Shown piece after piece: positions 1 to 5,943 of a DNA stretch of 5,943 nucleotides. The notes beneath the pieces are model-generated. The model was not told the origin of the DNA and did not search any database. It saw nothing but the letters and a program-made list of their open reading frames with translations. The DNA comes from an uncultured Clostridia bacterium. Lineage in GTDB: Bacteria; Bacillota; Clostridia; Christensenellales; Pumilibacteraceae. The stretch covers positions 1 through 5,943 of the forward strand of contig CAKQJJ010000096.1 in NCBI GenBank assembly GCA_934247335.1. The letters run 5' to 3'. The position numbers and the translations under genes are program-made. Each line of letters begins with the position of its first letter. Within the stretch, counting starts at the first letter, position 1.

Positions 1-774
1 CAGGCTGGCTTTGGCAAGTTTATCGCAAAGGTCGCGCGTTAAAAGAGCGCCGTTCGTGTTGAGCCTGGTGACGAACCATTGCGAATAATCCACAAGCTCG
101 ACGAGGTCGCTTCTCATAGTCGGCTCGCCGCCGGTAAAAGTGATTGCCGGGATGCCGGCTTTTTTGCACGCGTCGATCGCCCTTTTCCACTGCTCGGTGG
201 AAAGTTCGTTGACTTCCGAGTACGGCTGATCGGCGGCATAACAATGCAGACAGCGCCTGTTGCAGTGCCACGCCCCGTTTTTGGTTATCGCGCTGATCAT
301 AAGGTCCATTCGGTGCGGAGCCTTCATATGCCGCGCGTATTTCGCAAGCGTCATATAGCCTATCTTTTCGCTCGGCTCTTTTCCGAGTGCAAGATCGCGG
401 AAAGTTCGCAAAATATCCGCAACGTCCTTTTCGATATCCTCTTTTCTCGCGCCGCGGAAAATTTCGCACGCTTGCAAAACCGTAGAATCCATAACGCGCG
501 CAAAATCCTTGCCGTCCATGGGTTTGCTGGAAAATCTGTTTATTCTCTCGATAAAAATTCTCGTAATAACGCCCCATGCGCTCTGCAACGGTATAACCGA
601 ATAGCCGTTGATTATCGCAACCCACGGCGACCGCGGCTTAGGATCGACCGGCGGCACGAGATGTATCCGCACTACGCCCGGCTCGCGGGGATTGAGCGTC
701 GTGTGATACACCGACGTACACGTAGAAAGATATTCTTTAAAATTCGGTTTTCGTTTTACTTTCGTCTTAGCCAT
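1..774 (-). CDS. Radical SAM protein, N-terminal 258 residues (3' end beyond window)
   Basis: The frame is open from ATG at 774 down to position 1 and has no stop in the window, so only the N-terminal 258 residues are visible. The [4Fe-4S]/SAM-binding signature CNRRCLHC supplies C171, C175 and C178 (CX3CX2C). GGEP follows at 215-218, and an NTNG motif, common in the radical SAM core, lies near the visible end. Enzymes of this family reductively cleave S-adenosylmethionine to a 5'-deoxyadenosyl radical; the substrate cannot be told from this sequence. About 165 residues precede the core. They include a hydrophobic segment (VAIINGYSVIPL) and a helical stretch ending in DVADILRTF, which recalls PqqD/RRE-type peptide-binding domains, though only weakly. 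A C-terminal SPASM domain, if present, would be off-window. The start is chosen because the reading frame fits and a near-perfect promoter abuts it; there is no Shine-Dalgarno, and no internal ATG or GTG has a better one. It is transcribed divergently from the operon at 1012. Confidence 0.93.
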   Translation of the reverse strand, partial: MAKTKVKRKPNFKEYLSTCTSVYHTTLNPREPGVVRIHLVPPVDPKPRSPWVAIINGYSVIPLQSAWGVITRIFIERINRFSSKPMDGKDFARVMDSTVLQACEIFRGARKEDIEKDVADILRTFRDLALGKEPSEKIGYMTLAKYARHMKAPHRMDLMISAITKNGAWHCNRRCLHCYAADQPYSEVNELSTEQWKRAIDACKKAGIPAITFTGGEPTMRSDLVELVDYSQWFVTRLNTNGALLTRDLCDKLAKASL

Positions 775-780
775 ACGCAC

Positions 781-809
781 ATTATACCATAAAAAGCGAT
801 AAATTTCAA
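781..809 (-). promoter_or_regulatory. Sigma-A-type promoter of the radical SAM gene, predicted leaderless
   Basis: Read on the minus strand, TTGAAA (809-804) and a perfect TATAAT (786-781) are separated by exactly 17 nt. Only 6 nt (GTGCGT) lie between the -10 hexamer and the ATG at 774. The expected transcription start therefore falls on or next to the A of the start codon, leaving no room for a ribosome binding site. The hexamers and spacing are seen directly; leaderless translation is inferred. Confidence 0.8.
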
Positions 810-908
810 TCGGCGGCGATAATTTTTGCGGCGCGTTTTGCGATAAACCGAGGGCTTTTGGCGCGCTTACGGATACGTAAAAAATTTATAAAAAACCTAT
901 TCAAAATA

Positions 909-937
909 TTGACTAAAAAGCAGAAACAAGTTAAACT
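909..937 (+). promoter_or_regulatory. Probable sigma-A-type promoter of the small-protein/DUF4132 operon
   Basis: TTGACT (909-914; 5 of 6 matches to TTGACA) is followed by a 17-nt spacer and TAAACT (932-937; 4 of 6 to TATAAT). A-tracts lie just upstream. Transcription would begin near 944, giving a leader of about 68 nt before the ATG at 1012. The -35 and spacing are good and the -10 is mediocre, so some activation or a moderate output is plausible. Confidence 0.55.
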
Positions 938-949
938 ATAAGGGTTGAA

Positions 950-980
950 GCCGGCGTCTTTATAAAACGCGGGCGCCGGC
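950..980 (+). promoter_or_regulatory. GC-rich hairpin in the predicted 5' leader
   Basis: GCCGGCG (950-956) pairs with CGCCGGC (974-980). The stem extends inward through G-U, C-G and G-U pairs to 957-959/971-973, leaving an 11-nt loop. An alternative inner pairing GCGT (954-957) with ACGC (967-970) competes with it. The stem begins just after the predicted transcription start and ends 31 nt before the ATG. No T-tract follows it directly (the T7 run is at 997-1003), so it is not a standard intrinsic terminator. It may stabilise the transcript or be a regulatory site. Confidence 0.5.
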
Positions 981-1011
981 GCAAACGAATACAAAATTTT
1001 TTTCGGGGATT

Positions 1012-1443
1012 ATGGATACATACATTAAAATTTACGTAATGCTGAAACACATCGGCAACGTGACCAAAAGCGTAAAAAAGCACCCGTTTCTGCTTTCCCG
1101 CCGTCCGACGACGCTGGGGGAACTCGTAGAAGAATCGGTTAAAACCTGCATTGCCGCATATAACGCGCGGGCAATCGCCGCGAATACGCCGACGCCTCTC
1201 GACGACGAGCAGTTTGAAGAATATAAAGAAATAGGAAAATTCGCGTTCGGAGTGCATTACAACCGCAACGAAATAAATCAAGCCGAGGCGATAAACGTTG
1301 CAAAAGCAGCCGTATCCGACGGGCTTGTACGCATATTCAGGGGAAAGGAAGAAATAACCGGACTCGATACGAAATTGCAGGTATGCGACGGCGACGAGTT
1401 TACGTTTATACGGCTTACCATGCTTTCGGGCATAACGTGGTAA
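1012..1443 (+). CDS. Uncharacterised 143-aa protein, possible beta-grasp fold, partner of DUF4132 protein
   Basis: This is a complete 143-residue frame, ATG to TAA, with no signal peptide or membrane segment, so it is probably cytosolic. I recognise the type only as a small protein encoded next to DUF4132 giants in Clostridia. Its layout is a strand (YIKIYVML, 4-11), a second strand near 24-29, a helix beginning TLGELVEESV (34-43), a variable central part (55-100), a strand LVRIF (105-109), and a conserved-looking tail DGDEFTFIRLTMLSG (126-140) ending ITW. This order matches beta-grasp proteins such as MoaD and ThiS, which carry DGDEV, a strand and then glycine; here there is no terminal GG, so conjugation is not predicted. 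The start at 1012 has only a weak GGGGA (1005-1009) very close to the ATG. The next Met, at codon 10 (1039), has no ribosome binding site and would remove part of the first strand. The stop overlaps the next gene's Shine-Dalgarno region, implying co-transcription and perhaps coupled translation. Function unknown. Confidence 0.88.
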   Translation: MDTYIKIYVMLKHIGNVTKSVKKHPFLLSRRPTTLGELVEESVKTCIAAYNARAIAANTPTPLDDEQFEEYKEIGKFAFGVHYNRNEINQAEAINVAKAAVSDGLVRIFRGKEEITGLDTKLQVCDGDEFTFIRLTMLSGITW

Positions 1444-1449
1444 AAGGAG
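1443..1449 (+). promoter_or_regulatory. Strong ribosome binding site for the DUF4132 gene
   Basis: AAAGGAG ends 7 nt before the ATG at 1457 and begins on the last base of the upstream gene's TAA. It fixes the start of the giant gene and contrasts with the weak site in front of the first gene of the operon. Confidence 0.85.
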
Positions 1450-1456
1450 TTTTTAT

Positions 1457-4400
1457 ATGGCAATCAACAACGACGCAGAAAAGCGCGGACTTGCAGATTC
1501 ATACAGCGACAAACAGCTGCAAAAAAACGAAAAACTTAAATCTCTTCTCGGCGATAACTACGACTTCGTGCGTTATGCCGGCTACTACGCCCAAACCAAG
1601 CTTTACAAAGAACTTGTGGCGGCGATGAAAAACCCGGATTTTTGCCCGTCCGAATATATTACGGAGCATTTGTTCCCCGTAATCGGCGCGGCTATCCCGG
1701 AAAGAAATAAAGAAGTTATACTATATTTTGCCGACAAAATAAGAGATTACCCGTACGCCGATTCGCTTTACAGAAGGTCGTTCCGCTCGGGCGAATACCG
1801 CGCGTACACGAATAAGATAGCCAATCTTATCGGCGAAAACGGGTCAACTCGTCCGCTGTTCGATCAGCCGCTCGACAAAATACTCGACGGAGATATCACG
1901 GACGAAGAGCTGGCTTATATGTCCGTATATCCATGGGGCTGCCAAGGATATACGGAGTGGCAGGTAGCGTACGCCCTCGACAAAGGCGACGAAAAAGCCG
2001 AAGCCGCAATCCGCCGGATACTGACCGATGAAAACAGCTCCAGAATGACGACCACCGCGCTTATCCGAGGCGTTCTGTTGAGCCACAGGAGAGATTTTCA
2101 CGAACTAATCGGCAAGTTGTTGCTTGCCGCAAAACTTCAGGAAGGTCTCCGTCAGGCTATTTGCGAAAACGCCGATTGCGGCACGAGAGAGGGCTTTTTG
2201 ACAGTCTTAAACGTAATCGACAAAAACGACCTGATACGGTTTTCGTCGGTCAAGCGCGCGGTGGGCACCTGGATAGGTCTTATTACCGACGAAAGCCCCG
2301 ATCTCGAACGCATAAGCGACAAAAGCGTTCGTCTTATCGCGGACTGCCTTACGGACAAAACGCTGAGGGAAGAATATCTTCTTTCGGAAGACTCGATGAA
2401 GATATATATAGCGCTATGGAGTTACGGCTTCGACGACATAAACGTCGCGCTTAATAAAGTAACCGAAATAGCGGACGGCGATTCCGTGCACAGACTTCTT
2501 ACCGCGGAATATTTTGCCGCCGGCATCGATCTGCCGTACGCCGCCAACAGAACGGCAAAAACCGTATTAAACAAGTATTGCGACAACGATAAAGTGCTTT
2601 CGATAATGCTGGACTGCTTTATTCCGACAAGGCTTAATATTACATATTCAAATAGCGCCGACGTCCCGGCGGGGTGCAACACTCTTTTCAACGATAAAGA
2701 AGACTTAAACAAATACTACGATCTCATTAAAAAGATATATTCCGAATTTAAGGGAGAAACGAAGAAGTTTTCGCACTGCGTTTTCCCGTGGCACGAAACG
2801 GAAATCAAAAAAAGAGACCTTGCCGAACTGCTTTGCACGCTTGCGGAACTATCCGGCGAAGACGAAAAAATCGACGAAGTGTGTCCGCTGATCAAAGAAT
2901 GTGAAAGCAGGTGGTCTTATTTCTCCGTTCTGCTTAAAAATCCGAAAACGCCCCTTCAACGTATGACGGCAATCGAAGGCTTGGCCGACAGATTAAGCGA
3001 CGTACGATACGCAGCCAATGAAATCGTGTCCAAACTCGATTTAACCGAAGAAGAATATCGGAAAATCGAAGAATATCTGCGTTTTAAGGACTCTTATTTA
3101 AGAAAAACAGTAATAGGCGTGCTTATGCGCCAAAGCGACGAAGCGCTGAAAACGTGCATTGCGCGGCTTTTAAGCAGTCCGAAAGAAGAAATCCGCCTGG
3201 GCGCGCTCGATATGCTCGTCGAACTGAGAAAAGACGAAAAACGAAAACAAATCACCGCCTCCTTTTCGGATATTCTCGCACAGCGGGCGGAAAGCACGGA
3301 TTTGCCGGCAAAAGAAAGGCTGCTTCTCGGCAGTCTGTTGCCGGAAAAAAGCAAGTCGCAATCGGAAAAAGCCCGTCTTTTCTCCGAAGAAGACAAATAT
3401 CTCCCGACGACGTTAGACTTCGGGTACGCGGCGCTTTGCGCAAAGACTTTTGCCCGGTATTTCCCCGACTCTGCCCTGCCTTCGCTTATCGGCAGCCCCG
3501 AAAGCGGATCGGATACGATAAAAAGCGATAACGTCCAAGAAAAGCAGTGGTGTCAATCGGCAACAGACGCAGCAAAAGACGTTGCGTCGCTTTCGGATTT
3601 CATCGGCAGACATAAAACCCTTTCGTTTACCAATTACTTTGGAGAACAGACTCTTTTAGGCAACGCCCGGTACTACTTTGATCTTCACGATAAAAGCGGC
3701 AATCTATTGCTCGGAGAGCTTTGGAAAGAGTGGGCTGAAACCAACCGGATCACGAACGAAAGAATTGTCCGCGCGCGCGTACTGTGTAACGCTTATACAA
3801 GGAGAAGCGCTTTCAAAAACTGCAGCGACGATATTATTGCAACCGTATTCGGCGCCGGATTCGAGCAAGGCAAGCCGTGCGAGTTTTACGAAGTAGTCGA
3901 AGAGGTCATTCGGTATCTGTGCAAATCGGTTCCGGAAGAAGAAAAACTCCGCCTGGCTTACGCAACGGCGTTCTGGTTTGTCCGCTGCGTGCCGGACGAT
4001 AAAATACTGATTCCCTGTTCCGGCAACAATTATATGCGGCGGGAAGTCCGCGTTGCCCATCTTATCACGCACAAACAACTCGAACCCATTCTGAACTGGC
4101 TGTGCCCGGACACGAAAGAAGACTTTTCCAAAGTCTTTCCTCTGTCGGTTGCAATGGAAGAGCGTTGTTCCTCGGCTTTGCGAAAATATATCGATAAGAT
4201 CGCCGGATCGAACGAAGGCTCTTCGTATCTGCGCCGCTTCAAAACCAATACGCTAATCAGTCCCGACGAATACTCTTTCACGCGCGACTTAACAAATCGC
4301 AGAGTTGCGGAATATTTGTTTGCGGCGTACAAAGGCGTTATCACAATGCCGCAATTGTACGAATTTCTGTTTAATCCCAACAATATAACTTTCACCATGC

Positions 4401-5943
4401 CGGTGGTCTCCTACGTTGCGACTTACGATGACGAGGACGGAAAAACGGAACGGCAAAATACGCGCCGCTCCTCCGACAGCTTTGAAAAAGTCGGCTACGA
4501 GCTTTTGCAAGGCAAAAAATTCGACCGGTCGTCGTCGGATTTCATAGCATTCGTTTACGGCGTTTACAGCACGATCGTTCCGATAATTATGGATTCCGAG
4601 CTGAGCCGCGGCGACAGTTCCGCCGACTATACCAAAGCCGTATTCGGCATTTCGCATATAAAAGGAGCCGAGTACTTTGCGCGAATTTTGGAGGCAATGG
4701 GCAACGACGTCATAGTGCGCTCACCCTGTTACGATCAGGACGACGATTGCACGCGCGCAAGTTCGCTTTCCCGCCTGCTGTCGGTGTGCATTCCGGATAA
4801 AAACGATAGCGCCGAAACGCTTAAAAACGCTTTGTCGGGCAAAAAAATAACCAAAAAACGCCTTATAGAAGCCGCTATGTATTCGCCCGATTGGATACCG
4901 ATTGTCGGCAAGTATCTGCAAATAAACTCTTTCGAGTCCGTTTGCTACTACTTCATAGCGCATATGAACGAGCAATTCGACGACAAACGCAAAGCCATAA
5001 TCGCCAAATTTACGCCGCTTTCGGAAGACGAACTCAATTTCGGCGCGTTCGATCTCGACTGGTTCCGCTCCGCCTACGAGGCGATAGGCAAAGAAGAATT
5101 CGACATGATTTACGACGCGGCAAAGTATATCACCGACGGCGCGAAACACGCCCGCGCGAGAAAGTACGCCGACGCGGCTACCGGCAAACTCGACGAGAAA
5201 GAAACCGAAAAGCTCATCGACGAAAAGCGCAACAAGGATCTTCTGGATGCGTACGCGCTCATTCCTCTTAGCGGCGAAGACGACGTTTTGCACCGTTATC
5301 TCTTCGTGCAGAAATTCCGCAAGGAAAGCAAAAAATTCGGCGCTCAACGCATCGCAAGCGAGAACAAAGCCGCCGATATGGCGCTGAAAAATCTGGCAAC
5401 CAACGCGGGATATTCCGACTCCATGCGTTTAACGCTGAAAATGGAAACCAAAATCATCGACGAAAACCGCAATCTCTTCGAGCCGAAGACGATAGACGGC
5501 GTATCGCTTTGCATCGAAATTGACCAAAGCGGAAAAGCGTCGCTGTCCGTTCGGAAAAACGAAAAAGAATTAAAAAGCGTGCCGGCAAAGCTCAAAAAAG
5601 ACCAATCCGTAATCGAGCTGACCGACATGGTAAAAACGCTTACCGAACAGTTCCGCCGCACGCGGATTATGTTGGAGCAAGCCATGGAAGACCAAACGGA
5701 ATTTACGTTCGGCGAAATCTCGGCTCTGACCGCGCACCCCGTGGTTTACCCAATGCTTAAAACTCTGGTTTTCTGCGGCGCCGACGCGATAGGATTTATC
5801 TCCGAACAGGGTCTTACGGACGCGGACGGCAACGAACGAAAGCTGTCCTGCGGCGATAAAATAAAAATCGCCCATCCCTTCGACCTGTACGAGGCAAACT
5901 GCTGGCGGGCTTATCAGAAATATCTTTTCGACAACCGTATAAC
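1457..5943 (+). CDS. Giant HEAT/ARM-repeat DUF4132/DUF5724-family protein (MolR/YehI-like), C-terminus beyond window
   Basis: The frame is open for 1495 codons from ATG 1457 to the window end with no stop. Relatives are around 1600-1700 residues, so I expect 100-200 more. It is rich in charged amphipathic helices with no signal peptide or membrane segment, fitting a cytosolic solenoid scaffold. Family-typical blocks are AAKLQEGLRQAI (from 224), RFSSVKRAVGTW (261-272), VFPW (442-445), HEAT-like helix pairs at about 495-600 (for example around EEIRLGALDMLVELRK), GAFDLDWF (1196-1203), AKHARARKYADA (1229-1240) and EKRNKDLLDAYALIPL (1256-1271). The DUF4132-like C-terminal region starts near FGAQRIASE (1294) and includes LKSVPAKLKKD (1372-1382), EQFRRTRIMLEQAMED (1397-1412) and HPFDLYE (1473-1479). 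No WGR domain, found at the N-terminus of some relatives, is present. E. coli MolR is nominally linked to molybdate metabolism, but the biochemical role of the family is unknown and no catalytic motif is evident. It lies 13 nt downstream of the 143-aa gene, with a strong ribosome binding site. No frameshift or compositional break was seen. Confidence 0.92.
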   Translation, partial: MAINNDAEKRGLADSYSDKQLQKNEKLKSLLGDNYDFVRYAGYYAQTKLYKELVAAMKNPDFCPSEYITEHLFPVIGAAIPERNKEVILYFADKIRDYPYADSLYRRSFRSGEYRAYTNKIANLIGENGSTRPLFDQPLDKILDGDITDEELAYMSVYPWGCQGYTEWQVAYALDKGDEKAEAAIRRILTDENSSRMTTTALIRGVLLSHRRDFHELIGKLLLAAKLQEGLRQAICENADCGTREGFLTVLNVIDKNDLIRFSSVKRAVGTWIGLITDESPDLERISDKSVRLIADCLTDKTLREEYLLSEDSMKIYIALWSYGFDDINVALNKVTEIADGDSVHRLLTAEYFAAGIDLPYAANRTAKTVLNKYCDNDKVLSIMLDCFIPTRLNITYSNSADVPAGCNTLFNDKEDLNKYYDLIKKIYSEFKGETKKFSHCVFPWHETEIKKRDLAELLCTLAELSGEDEKIDEVCPLIKECESRWSYFSVLLKNPKTPLQRMTAIEGLADRLSDVRYAANEIVSKLDLTEEEYRKIEEYLRFKDSYLRKTVIGVLMRQSDEALKTCIARLLSSPKEEIRLGALDMLVELRKDEKRKQITASFSDILAQRAESTDLPAKERLLLGSLLPEKSKSQSEKARLFSEEDKYLPTTLDFGYAALCAKTFARYFPDSALPSLIGSPESGSDTIKSDNVQEKQWCQSATDAAKDVASLSDFIGRHKTLSFTNYFGEQTLLGNARYYFDLHDKSGNLLLGELWKEWAETNRITNERIVRARVLCNAYTRRSAFKNCSDDIIATVFGAGFEQGKPCEFYEVVEEVIRYLCKSVPEEEKLRLAYATAFWFVRCVPDDKILIPCSGNNYMRREVRVAHLITHKQLEPILNWLCPDTKEDFSKVFPLSVAMEERCSSALRKYIDKIAGSNEGSSYLRRFKTNTLISPDEYSFTRDLTNRRVAEYLFAAYKGVITMPQLYEFLFNPNNITFTMPVVSYVATYDDEDGKTERQNTRRSSDSFEKVGYELLQGKKFDRSSSDFIAFVYGVYSTIVPIIMDSELSRGDSSADYTKAVFGISHIKGAEYFARILEAMGNDVIVRSPCYDQDDDCTRASSLSRLLSVCIPDKNDSAETLKNALSGKKITKKRLIEAAMYSPDWIPIVGKYLQINSFESVCYYFIAHMNEQFDDKRKAIIAKFTPLSEDELNFGAFDLDWFRSAYEAIGKEEFDMIYDAAKYITDGAKHARARKYADAATGKLDEKETEKLIDEKRNKDLLDAYALIPLSGEDDVLHRYLFVQKFRKESKKFGAQRIASENKAADMALKNLATNAGYSDSMRLTLKMETKIIDENRNLFEPKTIDGVSLCIEIDQSGKASLSVRKNEKELKSVPAKLKKDQSVIELTDMVKTLTEQFRRTRIMLEQAMEDQTEFTFGEISALTAHPVVYPMLKTLVFCGADAIGFISEQGLTDADGNERKLSCGDKIKIAHPFDLYEANCWRAYQKYLFDNRI

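Larger units (their letters stand above)
775..1011. other. Divergent intergenic region
   Basis: This 237-bp gap separates two divergently transcribed units. It contains the minus-strand promoter, an AT-rich stretch around 879-911 that could act as an UP-like element for the plus promoter, a small perfect inverted repeat TTACG-GATA-CGTAA (867-880), the plus-strand promoter and a GC-rich hairpin. The short frames that cross it show no recognisable protein and no start signals, so I see no gene here. Confidence 0.75.

Noticed and set aside
20..625. 201-codon minus-strand frame overlapping the radical SAM gene
   Set aside because: It is in a different frame of the same strand and is R/G-rich. 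The overlapping frame from 774 carries the CX3CX2C and GGEP motifs and is clearly the real one.
79..792. 237-codon plus-strand frame
   Set aside because: It is antisense to the radical SAM gene and arginine-rich with no domain. It also runs across the minus-strand promoter.
909..935. TTGAC...GTTAA as an operator dyad
   Set aside because: The arms match at only 4 of 5 bases and coincide with the -35 and -10 regions, so promoter elements explain them better.
950..1003. Hairpin plus T-run as an intrinsic terminator or attenuator
   Set aside because: The T7 run begins 16 nt after the stem, too far for intrinsic termination, and it lies upstream of the first gene of an operon.
931..1281. Minus-strand frame of 116 codons across the operon leader
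   Set aside because: It overlaps the well-supported 143-aa gene in antisense, has no ribosome binding site and its translation resembles no protein.
1383..1628. 81-codon plus-strand frame spanning the gene junction
   Set aside because: It overlaps the end of the 143-aa gene and the start of the giant gene in another frame. The AAAGGAG site serves the ATG at 1457 instead.
3154..3531. Plus-strand frame of 125 codons inside the giant gene
   Set aside because: It is an out-of-frame, K/R-rich translation; the main frame continues through here with a HEAT-like repeat, so there is no sign of a frameshift or nested gene.
4721..5347. 208-codon open frame on the minus strand
   Set aside because: It lies wholly antisense to the most family-typical part of the DUF4132 gene. 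Its translation is low-complexity (F/V/R-rich) with no recognisable domain, so it is a by-product of the codon usage on the other strand.

Overview
The window carries two divergently oriented transcription units. It most likely comes from a Gram-positive anaerobe of the Clostridia type. The grounds are a canonical AAAGGAG ribosome binding site, sigma-A-type promoters, roughly even GC content by eye, and protein sequences that read like those of gut Clostridia. A closer placement, for instance in a Christensenellales-like lineage, would be a guess.

Left side, minus strand (774 down to 1): the first 258 codons of a radical SAM protein with CX3CX2C (C171, C175, C178) and GGEP motifs. It runs off the window edge. 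Its promoter is near-consensus, and the -10 box lies so close to the ATG that the mRNA is predicted to be leaderless.

Middle (775-1011): a 237-bp divergent intergenic region. It holds the minus-strand promoter (781-809), an AT-rich tract, a plausible plus-strand promoter (909-937) and a strong GC-rich inverted repeat in the predicted 5' leader of the plus-strand genes (950-980).

Right side, plus strand (1012-5943): a 143-aa uncharacterised protein is followed after 13 nt by a very large HEAT/ARM-repeat protein of the DUF4132/DUF5724 (MolR/YehI-like) superfamily. The large frame stays open for 1495 codons and leaves the window before its stop. The two genes look like one operon. The small protein has a sequence layout that resembles a beta-grasp (ubiquitin/MoaD-like) fold, including a DGDE-hydrophobic-Gly C-terminal signature. 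This is my inference and the most interesting point in the window. The pair may be the start of a larger locus continuing to the right; relatives of the giant protein are often found beside MoxR-type AAA+ ATPase and VWA-domain genes, none of which is visible here. Nothing in the sequence ties the radical SAM gene functionally to the operon beyond the shared intergenic region.
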